Below, piece after piece: positions 24,260-32,702 of a stretch of 38,324 nt of DNA; within the stretch, counting starts at the first letter, position 1; the number at the start of each line of letters is the position of its first letter. The notes under the pieces are model-generated. The model worked only from the letters and a program-made list of their open reading frames with translations. It was not told the DNA's origin and did not search any database. Position numbers and translations under genes: made by a program. The stretch covers positions 1-38,324 of the forward strand of contig JACPHU010000028.1 in the NCBI GenBank assembly GCA_016188495.1, read 5' to 3'. The stretch is from Candidatus Uhrbacteria bacterium (GTDB lineage Bacteria; Patescibacteriota; Patescibacteriia; UBA9934; GWF2-40-263).

Positions 24260-24583
24260 ATGAAAATAAAAACTGGTGACAATGTTCGTATCATTGCAGG
24301 AAAAGATAGGGGAAAACAAGGGAAGATTATTCAAGTTTTTCCAAAACTTGAGAGAATTGTTGTTGAAGGATTGAACTTAATGACAAAGCATTTACGGAAG
24401 CAACAAAATCGTACTGGACAGAAAATTCAATTTCCAGCACCAATGCACTATTCAAACGTTCAAGTTATTTCTGCCAAGAGCGGAAAAGTTGGTCGTGTTG
24501 GATATAAATTTATTGAAAAGGAAGGTAAAAAAACCAAAATCAGAGTAGTTCACTCAAAAGGTCAATCTGAAGATATCGAGTAA
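24260..24583 (+). CDS. rplX: 50S ribosomal protein L24
   Basis: An assembly-initiator protein with a KOW motif, GDNVRIIAGKDRGKQGKII, at the start. At 107 residues it has normal length, with MHYSNVQVI in the middle and VGRVGYKF near the end. It lies 5 bp after rplN. Confidence 0.96.
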   Translation: MKIKTGDNVRIIAGKDRGKQGKIIQVFPKLERIVVEGLNLMTKHLRKQQNRTGQKIQFPAPMHYSNVQVISAKSGKVGRVGYKFIEKEGKKTKIRVVHSKGQSEDIE

Positions 24584-24587
24584 ATTT

Positions 24588-25130
24588 ATGTCGTTTCAAA
24601 CCTTTTACAAAAAAGAGATTATTCCAAAACTTAAAGAAGAGTTTGGTTATAAAAATATTCATGCCGTTCCAACAGTGAAATCGGTAAGTCTTAATATAGG
24701 CCTGGGAGCTGGAATGAAAGATGCTAAATTTATTGAAACAGCGGAAAAAACACTCATCCGAATTTCAGGACAAAAACCAGTTTCTACAAAAGCGCGAAAA
24801 TCCATTGCAGGTTTCAAAATCCGGGAAGGAAATGTCATAGGAATGAAGGTTACTTTGCGAGGAAAACGTATGTGGGATTTTTTAGAGAAGCTTATTAAAA
24901 TCTCTTTACCTCGAGTTCGCGATTTTCGTGGCCTTTCTTCAAAAGCTTTTGACGGTCAAGGTAATTATTCAATAGGTTTCAAAGAACATATTGCTTTTCC
25001 TGAAATTCGTATCGATGAAATTGAACTTATTCACGGTCTTCAAGTGACTATTGCGACTTCTGCGCACACTGATGCCGAATCAAAATCTCTTCTTACACAC
25101 CTCGGACTTCCGCTCAAAAAAGAAGCATAA
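24588..25130 (+). CDS. rplE: 50S ribosomal protein L5
   Basis: L5 binds 5S rRNA and contacts the P-site tRNA. The 180 residues show VKSVSLNIGLGAG near 28, GQKPVSTKARKSIAGFKIREG near 64 and RVRDFRGLSSKAFDGQGNYS near 110, the conserved L5 blocks. The spacer from rplX is 4 bp. Confidence 0.97.
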   Translation: MSFQTFYKKEIIPKLKEEFGYKNIHAVPTVKSVSLNIGLGAGMKDAKFIETAEKTLIRISGQKPVSTKARKSIAGFKIREGNVIGMKVTLRGKRMWDFLEKLIKISLPRVRDFRGLSSKAFDGQGNYSIGFKEHIAFPEIRIDEIELIHGLQVTIATSAHTDAESKSLLTHLGLPLKKEA

Positions 25131-25133
25131 CCT

Positions 25134-25319
25134 ATGGCTACTGAAAACCAAATTGCGAAATCAAAAAAACGTCCAAAGTTTTCCACACGTAAAATTCATC
25201 GTTGTTGGCGTTGTGGACGAAATCGAGGATATATGCGAGCTTTTGGCCTTTGTCGTATCTGTTTCCGTGAATTAGCTAATCGCGGTGAGATTCCAGGTGT
25301 AAGAAAATCAAGCTGGTAA
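25134..25319 (+). CDS. rpsN: 30S ribosomal protein S14, zinc-binding type
   Basis: The short form of S14 (61 residues) with an intact zinc site: [24 protein letters not shown], split here as CWRC and CRIC, two C-x2-C pairs. The region [13 protein letters not shown] is the conserved rRNA contact. The zinc form is the ancestral one. The next gene starts 4 bp later. Confidence 0.96.
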   Translation: MATENQIAKSKKRPKFSTRKIHRCWRCGRNRGYMRAFGLCRICFRELANRGEIPGVRKSSW

Positions 25320-25323
25320 TTCT

Positions 25324-25716
25324 ATGATGACTGATCCTATTTCAGACATGTTGACACGTATTCGTAACGCTCAGATTGTTCGAAAATCTGAAGTTGTTTT
25401 CCCGTATTCCAAAATAAAGTTTGCGATTGTGAAAATTTTGGAAAAGGAAGGCTATTTACAGAAAGTCGAGAAGGTAACAGAAGCAAAATTTTCTGTTATT
25501 CGTATTGAGTTGCGTTATCATAATGATCAACCAAAGATTCACATGGTACGACGTATAAGTCGTCCAAGTAATCGTGTCTATGCTAAATCAACAGATCTTC
25601 CCAAAGTTTTGTCAGATATTGGTATTGCCATTGTTTCTACGCCAAACGGTTTAATGACCAATAAGGAGGCCCGCGCTCGTCACCTTGGTGGAGAAGTTAT
25701 TTGTGAGATTTCATAA
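25324..25716 (+). CDS. rpsH: 30S ribosomal protein S8
   Basis: S8 binds helix 21 of 16S rRNA and represses the spc operon in E. coli. The 130 residues begin with TDPISDMLTRIRNAQ and end STPNGLMTNKEARARHLGGEVICEIS, the standard S8 start and finish. It is 4 bp after rpsN. Whether it represses here cannot be judged; I did not find an obvious S8-site mimic near rplE. Confidence 0.97.
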   Translation: MMTDPISDMLTRIRNAQIVRKSEVVFPYSKIKFAIVKILEKEGYLQKVEKVTEAKFSVIRIELRYHNDQPKIHMVRRISRPSNRVYAKSTDLPKVLSDIGIAIVSTPNGLMTNKEARARHLGGEVICEIS

Positions 25717-25721
25717 AACCT

Positions 25722-26282
25722 ATGTCTCGAGTTGGAAAAAAACCTATTTTAATTCCCCAAGGTGTTGACGTTAACATTGATAAAGGACCGGTAGTTGTTG
25801 TGAAAGGGCCAAAGGGAACATTAACACAACAAATTAATGACGTAGTCTCCATTAACATTGTCGATGGAACTAGTGGGAAAGAGATTCAGTTTTCTGTTTC
25901 TCAAGAAGAAGATAAGAATGAACGATCTCAATGGGGTACAGCACGAGCCCTTGTGGCGAACATGATTACTGGAGTAACTAAAGGTTTTTTTAAAAAACTT
26001 GAAGTTAACGGTGTTGGTTATCGTGTTAATTTGTCTGGACGTATCCTTGTACTCATTGTAGGATTTTCTCATGAAGTTCGTGTGGAACTTCCTGAGGGAA
26101 TCGAAGCAAAAGTCGAAGGTAATCTTATTGAGATTTCTGGTGCTGATAAATATGCGGTTGGAGCCCTTGCTGATAACCTTCGAAAAATACGTAAACCTGA
26201 ACCTTATAAGGGAAAGGGAATTAAATATGCTGAAGAGACTATTCGCCGCAAGGCTGGAAAGGCTCAGAAGGCAGGTGAATAG
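25722..26282 (+). CDS. rplF: 50S ribosomal protein L6
   Basis: A two-domain protein at the GTPase-factor site. It begins MSRVGKKPILIPQGV and ends PEPYKGKGIKYAEETIRRKAG, split here at the usual signature. The repeat of two similar alpha/beta domains is intact across 186 residues. Spacer 5 bp from rpsH and 3 bp to rplR. Confidence 0.97.
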   Translation: MSRVGKKPILIPQGVDVNIDKGPVVVVKGPKGTLTQQINDVVSINIVDGTSGKEIQFSVSQEEDKNERSQWGTARALVANMITGVTKGFFKKLEVNGVGYRVNLSGRILVLIVGFSHEVRVELPEGIEAKVEGNLIEISGADKYAVGALADNLRKIRKPEPYKGKGIKYAEETIRRKAGKAQKAGE

Positions 26283-26285
26283 AGT

Positions 26286-26639
26286 ATGTCAGCCATTATA
26301 CAAAAATATAAGAATGCCATTCGTCGTGCCATAAGAACTCGTGCGCGTATTCATGGAACGGCAGAATATCCACGTCTTTCTGTAAAAAGAAGTCTTAGAC
26401 ATATTTATGTCCAGCTTATTAATGACGATGCAGGAAAAACTTTGGCTGCGGCTTCCGATAAGGATGTTAATAAAAAGGGAAAACCTGTCGAAGTGGCTAA
26501 AGAGGTTGGAATTTTGATTGCAAAGAAAGCTGATTCAATTGGCATCAAGAAAGTTGTATTTGATCGAGGCTCATATCGTTTTCATGGACGAGTGGCCGCT
26601 GTTGCAGAAGGTGCTCGCGAAACAGGTTTGACTATTTAG
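26286..26639 (+). CDS. rplR: 50S ribosomal protein L18
   Basis: L18 binds 5S rRNA together with L5. The 117 residues include [33 protein letters not shown] and [20 protein letters not shown], typical of L18. It starts 3 bp after rplF and ends 3 bp before rpsE. Confidence 0.96.
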   Translation: MSAIIQKYKNAIRRAIRTRARIHGTAEYPRLSVKRSLRHIYVQLINDDAGKTLAAASDKDVNKKGKPVEVAKEVGILIAKKADSIGIKKVVFDRGSYRFHGRVAAVAEGARETGLTI

Positions 26640-26642
26640 CTT

Positions 26643-27263
26643 ATGCCACAAGAAAAAAACGTACAACAGACAAAGGGTGGTGCTCGCACTGCCAAACGTA
26701 GTGATAACTCTGATCGTTCTTCTGATAATAAACGAGGTCGAGGACCTCGTCGAGGAAAACGAGAAGAACGAGTTCCTAGAGAATTCGATCAGAAAATTCT
26801 TGATTTAGCTCGCGTGACACGTGTGACCGCTGGTGGAAAAAGAATGTCATTTCGATGTGCTCTTGTTATTGGTGATAAAAAAGGACGTGTAGGTATGGGT
26901 GTTGCTAAAGGGGCCGATGTTCAGTTAGCAATAGAAAAAGCTTATAAACAAGCTAAAAAACATGTTATTACCGTTCCTTTGGCTCACGAAACGATCCCTC
27001 ATCCTATTTGGGTTAAGTTTGGTTCAGCACTCGTGTTACTTAAACCAGCTCCAAAAGGAACCGGACTTAAGTCTGGAGGAGCTGTTCGTATGATTTTGGA
27101 ATTCGCAGGTATCCCCAATGCTGTTTCAAAAATTGTTAACTCCAGCAATAAAATTAACATTGCCAAAGCAACTCTTGAAGCTATTAAACAACTTCGTGTC
27201 CCAGAAAATCGGGTATCAAATGTTGAAGCTTCAATTCATGTGGCTGCAGTAGATAACACTTAA
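26643..27263 (+). CDS. rpsE: 30S ribosomal protein S5 with an N-terminal extension
   Basis: S5 works at the mRNA entry site and in translational fidelity. The core begins near residue 45 with REFDQKILDLARVTRVTAGG and includes GVAKGADVQLAIEKA and GTGLKSGGAVRMILEFAGI. The first 44 residues are rich in Lys, Arg, Asp and Ser and should be disordered, making 206 residues where about 165 is common. rplO follows directly (4 bp). The gene for L30, which normally lies between them, is absent. Confidence 0.96.
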   Translation: MPQEKNVQQTKGGARTAKRSDNSDRSSDNKRGRGPRRGKREERVPREFDQKILDLARVTRVTAGGKRMSFRCALVIGDKKGRVGMGVAKGADVQLAIEKAYKQAKKHVITVPLAHETIPHPIWVKFGSALVLLKPAPKGTGLKSGGAVRMILEFAGIPNAVSKIVNSSNKINIAKATLEAIKQLRVPENRVSNVEASIHVAAVDNT

Positions 27264-27267
27264 GTTT

Positions 27268-27708
27268 ATGCCTCTTACACTTCACTCAATTCAACCACAA
27301 AAAGGTGCCTCAAAATCCAAAAAACGTATTGGACGTGGATTAGGTTCTACGGGAACGTATTCAGGTCGAGGTGTGAAAGGACAAGGTGCGCGATCAGGAG
27401 TCTCGGGCCTTCAAAAATTAGGAATTCGACAAATGATGCTTGCCACTCCCAAAAATCGAGGTTTTAAGAGCGACCGAATTGACGCTCAGGTGGTAAACGT
27501 AGCGGATCTTTCCAAGTATTTTAAATCAGGAACAAAAATTACACCACAAGTTCTTCAAAAAAATGGACTTATTGAATCAGTAAATGCTCCTGTAAAAATT
27601 TTGGCTAAAGGTACTATTTCCATTTCGATTATTCTTACAGATTGTTCTATTTCCGCTGCGGCTAAACAAAAAATTGAAGACGCTGGAGGAACAGTTGTCG
27701 CGAGTTAA
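27268..27708 (+). CDS. rplO: 50S ribosomal protein L15
   Basis: A late-assembly large-subunit protein. The 146 residues have the Gly-rich N-terminal arm KKRIGRGLGSTGTYSGRGVKG and the C-terminal domain with VNAPVKILAKGTISI. It lies 4 bp after rpsE, where rpmD would be expected, and 8 bp before secY. Confidence 0.96.
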   Translation: MPLTLHSIQPQKGASKSKKRIGRGLGSTGTYSGRGVKGQGARSGVSGLQKLGIRQMMLATPKNRGFKSDRIDAQVVNVADLSKYFKSGTKITPQVLQKNGLIESVNAPVKILAKGTISISIILTDCSISAAAKQKIEDAGGTVVAS

Positions 27709-27716
27709 TTTTTCGT

Positions 27717-28979
27717 ATGAATACGTTTTTCAGGGTTTGGAATGTTAAAGAGGTGCGTAATAGCATCCTCTTTATTATTACCATGCTCATTATTTTTCGA
27801 ATCACGGCTCATATCCCTGTTCCAGGAATAGATGCGAATGCTTTAGAGAATATTTTTTCAGGCAACCAATTTTATGGCTTGTTAGATATTTTTTCAGGCG
27901 GTAATCTCAAGAGTTTTTCTATCGTTGCGATGGGGGTTATGCCTTACATTACCGCATCCATTATTTTTCAGCTTTTGGGAATGATCGTTCCCCATATCGA
28001 AGAGATGCAAAAGGAAGAACAAGGTCGTCAGAGAATTAATCAATGGACACGTCTTGCTACTATTCCATTGGGTTTAATCCAAGCATACGGTTTAATTCTT
28101 CTCCTTTCACAACAGGGCCAATTTTTTACACAGACCGGTTTTAGTACCATGTTATTTGCCATGGTGAGCATGGTAGCTGGAACAATGTTTTTGGTATGGA
28201 TCGGTGAGCTTATTTCAGAGAAAAATATAGGAAATGGTATTTCGATCATTATTTTATCTGGAATTGTTGCTGGACTTCCCACATTTTTGACACAATATTT
28301 TGTCGTTTACGATAGTAGTCAACTTATTACATTCATTCTTTTTATCATCGTTGCTATTTTGACCGTCGTGAGTATTGTTATCATGCATGAGGCACAACGC
28401 AATATCCCGGTTCAATATGCAAGAGCCGTTCAAGGATCTCGTTTAACAGGAGCTGTTACTTCTCATATACCAATGCGTCTAAATATGGGGGGAGTTATTC
28501 CTATCATTTTTGCTATTTCTATCATTCTCTTTCCGACCGTTATTGCCCAATTCTTTTTGAACGCAAAAACAGAATTTTTGCGAACAGCTGCTACATGGAC
28601 CTTGCAGGTTTTTCAGAATCAGGTGATTTACGGAATTCTTTATTTTGTTCTTGTCTTTCTTTTTGCTTATTTTTATACAGCCGTTATTTTTCATCCAGAA
28701 GAAGTTGCGGAGAATATTCAAAAACAAGGCGGATTTATTCCAGGAATTCGACCAGGAAAACAAACCGCAGATTACCTAAGTTGGGTTGTAAATCGTCTTT
28801 TGCTTTCCGGTGCTCTATTCCTTTCGATTATCGCTGTTCTCCCTATTATTCTTCAACAGGTAACAGGGAACACAAACCTTGTCATTGGAGGAACTTCCGT
28901 TTTGATTATTGTTGCCGTTGTTATTGATAGTGTAAAACAGATTCAAGCACAGCTCACCATGCGTGAGTATGAAATATAA
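27717..28979 (+). CDS. secY: Protein translocase subunit SecY
   Basis: SecY is the channel of the Sec translocon in the cytoplasmic membrane. The 420 residues form about ten helices. ITAHIPVPGIDANAL near 28 is the first periplasmic loop and plug region; YARAVQGSRLTG near 235 and FHPEEVAENIQKQGGFIPG near 320 are conserved cytoplasmic loops that contact SecA and the ribosome. It closes the long ribosomal operon: a 24-bp-stem terminator follows, so adk and map are not co-transcribed with it. Confidence 0.97.
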   Translation: MNTFFRVWNVKEVRNSILFIITMLIIFRITAHIPVPGIDANALENIFSGNQFYGLLDIFSGGNLKSFSIVAMGVMPYITASIIFQLLGMIVPHIEEMQKEEQGRQRINQWTRLATIPLGLIQAYGLILLLSQQGQFFTQTGFSTMLFAMVSMVAGTMFLVWIGELISEKNIGNGISIIILSGIVAGLPTFLTQYFVVYDSSQLITFILFIIVAILTVVSIVIMHEAQRNIPVQYARAVQGSRLTGAVTSHIPMRLNMGGVIPIIFAISIILFPTVIAQFFLNAKTEFLRTAATWTLQVFQNQVIYGILYFVLVFLFAYFYTAVIFHPEEVAENIQKQGGFIPGIRPGKQTADYLSWVVNRLLLSGALFLSIIAVLPIILQQVTGNTNLVIGGTSVLIIVAVVIDSVKQIQAQLTMREYEI

Positions 28980-28987
28980 GAAATACA

Positions 28988-29044
28988 AAATCTCAATATA
29001 AAAAAGAACGAAAACATCGTTCTTTTTTATATTGAGATTTTTTT
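28988..29044 (+). terminator. Terminator of the S10-spc operon
   Basis: A perfect 24-bp stem (28988-29011 with 29017-29040) with a 5-nt loop is followed by a T run. It is the longest clean terminator stem in the window and separates secY from adk. Confidence 0.9.
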
Positions 29045-29092
29045 CCTTGATTTCATTGAAAAAATTTATACTTTTTCATTTTAAACAGCTTT

Positions 29093-29101
29093 TGTTATAC
29101 T
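29093..29101 (+). promoter_or_regulatory. adk promoter, near-leaderless
   Basis: TGT followed by TATACT (29096-29101) is an extended -10 that ends 11 nt before the adk ATG at 29113. A longer frame starting at 29032 would begin inside the secY terminator and is excluded by this promoter. Confidence 0.65.
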
Positions 29102-29112
29102 CCGCATACCAT

Positions 29113-29736
29113 ATGTCTGATATTTATAAAATTTTTCTCATGGGGCCTCAAGGAAGTGGTAAGGGAACACAATCAGAAAAACTATCCGAATACTTAGGAA
29201 TTCCAGCATTTGGAATGGGACAACTTCTTCGTGATGAAGTTGTCACAGGTTCTGAATTTGGAAATAAGTTAAAAAACATAATGAAGCTTGGAGATTTAGT
29301 TTCTGATGAGGATGCTGCTCACGTACTTAAACTGCGTCTTGAAAGATCAGATACGAAGAAAGGATATATTTTAGATGGATATCCTCGTAATCTGGCTCAA
29401 TATCAAGCGTTCAATTTTGATAATCCTACTCATGTTTTCGTTATCGATATTTCTCGTGAGGAGTCTTTGAAACGATTGGGGGGTCGATTAACCTGCGATC
29501 ACTGTGGCAAAGTTGGTTCTATCAATGATGGCTTAAAATCAGGAGATACAGATTCCTGTGGTGGAAATTGGTATCAGCGCGAAGATGACACGCCTGAAGC
29601 CATTTCTCGTCGTTTGGATATTTATGAACACGATACCGCTCCGGTCATTCAAAAGTACGCAGGTTATGTAACACGTATTCAGGGTGTGGGTTCTATCGAT
29701 ACCGTTTTTCAAAGAATTATTGAAGCTCTTAAGTAG
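29113..29736 (+). CDS. adk: Adenylate kinase
   Basis: Interconverts ATP plus AMP and two ADP. From ATG 29113 it has 207 residues and begins with the P-loop IFLMGPQGSGKGTQ. LDGYPRNLAQYQAF near 85 is the AMP-binding segment and REDDTPEAISRRLDIYE the LID/core arginine region. The LID has CDHC and a third Cys in DSCGG, but the fourth zinc ligand of the usual 'C-x2-C-GG' pair is Thr, so the zinc site may be incomplete. It is the first gene of adk-map-ruvX-Gmad2. Confidence 0.95.
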   Translation: MSDIYKIFLMGPQGSGKGTQSEKLSEYLGIPAFGMGQLLRDEVVTGSEFGNKLKNIMKLGDLVSDEDAAHVLKLRLERSDTKKGYILDGYPRNLAQYQAFNFDNPTHVFVIDISREESLKRLGGRLTCDHCGKVGSINDGLKSGDTDSCGGNWYQREDDTPEAISRRLDIYEHDTAPVIQKYAGYVTRIQGVGSIDTVFQRIIEALK

Positions 29737-29739
29737 TCT

Positions 29740-30522
29740 ATGTCACTGATTAAGACCAAAAAAGAAATTGATTCTATGCGACGTGGAGGAGCATTGCTTT
29801 CTCGGGCTCTTAAAGCGTCTGTAGAGGCTGTCACTCCTGGCATTACATTGAAAGAGATTGATGCTATTGGTGAAGCGGTCATCCTTCAAGGTGGTGGAAT
29901 ACCGTCCTTTAAAGGGTATCAACCTTCCCCTGAAGATGTTCCTTTTCCAAGTACGATTTGTCTTTCTGTAAATGAAGAAGTTGTTCATGGACTTGGGAAT
30001 CGTGCGTTAAAATTAAAAGAAGGGGATATTATTGGTCTTGATATCGGCTGTTGGTTTGAAGGTTTATGTACGGATATGGCCGTTACTGTTGCTGTTGGTC
30101 AGGTGAGTCCTGAGGCACTGCAGTTGATTCGGGTGACAAGAGAATCGTTGCTTGCCGGAGTCGCTGCAGCGAAAGTGGGTGGAGAGATTAAAGATATTTC
30201 AAGGGCCATTGAAAATTATGTCAAACCTTATGGGTATGGCATTGTCCGTGCTCTTGTTGGGCATGGTGTCGGCCATCAGGTTCACGAATCTCCTCATGTG
30301 CCTAATTTTGTCTCTGATCGTTACCCTCGCGTCAAGATTGAAGACGGAATGTGTTTGGCGCTAGAGCCTATGTTGGGATTGGGTGGCGATTATCATGTGC
30401 AGACGGCAAAAGACGGTTGGAGCATTGTTATGTCTGACGGTTCCTTAGGTTCGCATTTTGAAGTAACGATCGCTGTAACCAAACAAGGTGGAGTTGAGAT
30501 TTTGACTCCTCTTCCCGTATGA
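29740..30522 (+). CDS. map: Methionine aminopeptidase
   Basis: Removes the initiator Met from new proteins. The 260 residues hold all metal ligands and the substrate His: VVHGL (His), IGLDIG (Asp), CTDMAVTVAVG (Asp), GHGVGHQVHE (His), ALEPM (Glu) and SHFEVTIAV (Glu). It is of the type I class without an N-terminal zinc domain. It lies 3 bp after adk, a common pairing next to secY, and overlaps ruvX by 4 bp (ATGA). Confidence 0.96.
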   Translation: MSLIKTKKEIDSMRRGGALLSRALKASVEAVTPGITLKEIDAIGEAVILQGGGIPSFKGYQPSPEDVPFPSTICLSVNEEVVHGLGNRALKLKEGDIIGLDIGCWFEGLCTDMAVTVAVGQVSPEALQLIRVTRESLLAGVAAAKVGGEIKDISRAIENYVKPYGYGIVRALVGHGVGHQVHESPHVPNFVSDRYPRVKIEDGMCLALEPMLGLGGDYHVQTAKDGWSIVMSDGSLGSHFEVTIAVTKQGGVEILTPLPV

Positions 30523-30914
30523 AGATTTTAGGTATTGATTACGGTGATAAAAAAATAGGACTTGCACTTGGAGACTCCACGGTTCAGTTGGCTGTTCCAT
30601 TGGAAGTTATTTCCAATAGAGGGATTCAGACGATTGATGTATTATGTAAGATGGTGAGAAACGAAGATTTTGAGTTGATTGTTGTTGGTGTTCCTCTGAC
30701 AACAGGAGATCATCACTCAGCCGAACAGCTTGAAAAAACGAGAGCTTTTATCAAGATTCTTTCTTCCGCTGTCCTTGTACCTGTGATAGAAGAGGATGAA
30801 TCTTATACGACGGCTGAAAGTCTCCGTCTTCAAAAAGAAGAGGGCGCGCAGGCACCTGAGGATGCATTGGCAGCTATGCTAATCGTGCAGTCATATCTAA
30901 ACCAAATTATATGA
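30519..30914 (+). CDS. ruvX: Putative pre-16S rRNA nuclease / Holliday junction resolvase-like
   Basis: An RNase H-fold nuclease (YqgF/RuvX), implicated in 16S rRNA 5'-end maturation. The 131 residues contain GIDYGDKKIGLALGD (first catalytic Asp), LIVVGVPLTTGD, EDESYTTAES and DALAAMLIVQSYL with the last catalytic Asp. It overlaps map by ATGA and the next gene by ATGA, showing tight translational coupling. Confidence 0.92.
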   Translation: MKILGIDYGDKKIGLALGDSTVQLAVPLEVISNRGIQTIDVLCKMVRNEDFELIVVGVPLTTGDHHSAEQLEKTRAFIKILSSAVLVPVIEEDESYTTAESLRLQKEEGAQAPEDALAAMLIVQSYLNQII

Positions 30915-31429
30915 GCCAAATTATCCGTATCGTTTTGATCGCTCTTATTTTGATCGGTGCTTTTTTCCTCTGGAGACAAGTAGATGTTTCTCCTGAACCG
31001 ACTCCTTCCATCGAAGAACCCGTTGTTGAAAACGAAGCAGGTTCATTTACTTCTGAAAGAGGAGTTTCATTAGTTGTCACGCTTCCTTCAAAAAATTCCG
31101 TTATCTCTTCTCCACTGAAGGTGACGGGGACAGCTCCGGGAACGTGGTATTTTGAGGCAAGTTTTCCCATTGTTCTGGTTAATTGGGATGGTCTGATTAT
31201 TGCTCAAGGATATGCAAGTGCTCAGACAGATTGGATGACCCCAGAACAAGTTCCTTTCGAAGGAGCCATTGAGTTTACAGACATCCTACCTTTGACCAAG
31301 GAAATAGAAGATCCAAATTCGTTACAGTCTTTCATGAAAAAGGGAACCCTCATTTTGCAAAAAGATAATCCTTCCGGGTTACCAGAAAACGATGATGCTC
31401 TCGAAATTCCTGTCTTATTTGCCCAGTAA
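30911..31429 (+). CDS. Membrane-anchored protein with a Gmad2 Ig-like domain
   Basis: 172 residues. A single hydrophobic anchor (4-22) is followed by a Pro/Glu-rich linker to about 50. The rest is the Gmad2 immunoglobulin-like fold: LPSKNSVISSPLKVTGTAPG, WYFEASFPIVLVNWDG, DWMTPEQVPFEGAIEF and KDNPSGLPENDDALEIPV match it block by block. Such domains occur on surface and spore-germination proteins and probably bind other proteins or wall material. It overlaps ruvX by 4 bp and ends the operon. Confidence 0.87.
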   Translation: MSQIIRIVLIALILIGAFFLWRQVDVSPEPTPSIEEPVVENEAGSFTSERGVSLVVTLPSKNSVISSPLKVTGTAPGTWYFEASFPIVLVNWDGLIIAQGYASAQTDWMTPEQVPFEGAIEFTDILPLTKEIEDPNSLQSFMKKGTLILQKDNPSGLPENDDALEIPVLFAQ

Positions 31430-31467
31430 ATAAAACAACCTATTGCATGCAATAGGTTGTTTTATTT
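31428..31467. terminator. Bidirectional terminator, 19-bp stem
   Basis: A perfect 19-bp inverted repeat (31428-31446 with 31449-31467) with a 2-nt centre and A/T-rich ends. It serves the forward adk operon and the convergent gene that ends at 31510. Confidence 0.9.
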
Positions 31468-31509
31468 CTTAAGGAAATATCCGGTGGCTTGGTTGGTGGG
31501 GATTTCATC

Positions 31510-32658
31510 TTAGGGAGCCTCAGATGGCGCCATCCAAGGGAAGGTATTTGGATTGGCTTGTACCACAACGTCTTTGGTCAACGGGACGATTACAAAAGAA
31601 CGTTGGGAGGGAGCCTCAGGATCCGTTTCAATGACAGGAAAACGTAGCGCTGGGACATAGAGGATAGAGGAGGCAGAAGTCGTCTCTTCATATTGAAAGT
31701 GTTCTGCCAGAATGAGTTCAGGTGTTCCTAAACGAGAAACATATGTTTTGTCTGGATTAGAAGGTATTGAGTCCCACAATCCACCTCGTTTTGCTATAGC
31801 CAATATTTCCGTCGTGTCTGTCACTAATTCTTTGTTTGAAGTTTCCTGTGTTTGTGGACCTGAACCGAAGAAGCTATCTACTTCGTTTGAACGTAAATTG
31901 ATGGAAACAGATAGGCCTGATGGTTGACCCCACATTGACCATACTTCTTGTCCTTGAACAAGCAGAGGAAAGTTCACCATGATCGAGTCTGGAAACCCTG
32001 CGCTTTGAGTATTAAAAGAGGTTCGATCAACAGAGGGTTTTCCAAATTGAGACAGGTCGATACGGTACTTCTGAAGAAATATTTCCGCTGTTTTAATAAG
32101 GCTGTCATCCGATGGGATATCTTTTTTATCTAGTACTCCTGCAGGAATCGTTTGCCAATATGCTGCATTTTTTGAAACAGAAAATGTGTTATTCAGAAAA
32201 TCTACAGAGACGTTATATCCATATTCGGAAGATTCTGAAAGATTAATATTTTGAATAGTTAATTCATTAAATACAGAAAGGGAAAGCCCGGCTAACGTCA
32301 GTTGTGAAAGAGTATTTGAAACAGCTTCTGGAAGAGTCGATGTGTTCACTCGTTGGTAGACGTTTGAGTTGAGTGTAGAAAAATCAGGAAATTCGCCTTC
32401 GTAGAGATATTCATACGCGATCATCTCCTCTATATATGGAGGAAATTCTTCCTCAAGGATTGGATAACTGTTATCTGAATTTGCTTGTCGTGTTGTCTTG
32501 ACCTCTTCAGGTTCTCCAAAAAGAACTGCTTTTAACGACGAGGAAGAATTTGAGAAGGAATCAATAAAGACATAGACAAGAGAAGAAACCAAAAGGAGAA
32601 TTGCAATAAGAATGCTGAGTAAAATAATAAACCAACGTTTTTGAAATACGGTCTTCAT
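31510..32658 (-). CDS. Membrane-anchored extracellular protein, unknown function
   Basis: 382 residues. Basic residues and then a hydrophobic anchor at about 11-32 (FIILLSILIAILLLVSSLVY) show a single-pass protein with a large outer domain. The outer part is rich in Ser, Thr, Asn and Pro and has almost no cysteine. A segment near 155-215 (VSVDFLNNTFSVSKNAAYW, SLIKTAEIFLQKYRIDLSQFG) has the alternating pattern of a small alpha/beta domain, somewhat like PepSY-type modules, but I cannot confirm that. It is convergent with the adk operon and divergent from the VOC gene. Confidence 0.65.
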   Translation of the reverse strand: MKTVFQKRWFIILLSILIAILLLVSSLVYVFIDSFSNSSSSLKAVLFGEPEEVKTTRQANSDNSYPILEEEFPPYIEEMIAYEYLYEGEFPDFSTLNSNVYQRVNTSTLPEAVSNTLSQLTLAGLSLSVFNELTIQNINLSESSEYGYNVSVDFLNNTFSVSKNAAYWQTIPAGVLDKKDIPSDDSLIKTAEIFLQKYRIDLSQFGKPSVDRTSFNTQSAGFPDSIMVNFPLLVQGQEVWSMWGQPSGLSVSINLRSNEVDSFFGSGPQTQETSNKELVTDTTEILAIAKRGGLWDSIPSNPDKTYVSRLGTPELILAEHFQYEETTSASSILYVPALRFPVIETDPEAPSQRSFVIVPLTKDVVVQANPNTFPWMAPSEAP

Positions 32659-32702
32659 AAGGTAAAGTAAGAAAGCCTTAATTACTTTTAAGTATAAGCC
32701 CT

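Noticed and set aside
29032-29112. Longer start for adenylate kinase
   Set aside because: These codons fall in the secY terminator and adk promoter, and the protein aligns with its family from MSDIYK onward.
32691-32702. TATAAG as a leaderless promoter of the VOC gene
   Set aside because: It ends only 4 nt before the ATG, so transcription would begin inside the start codon region; the same bases could serve the divergent gene as TATACT. Too ambiguous to call.
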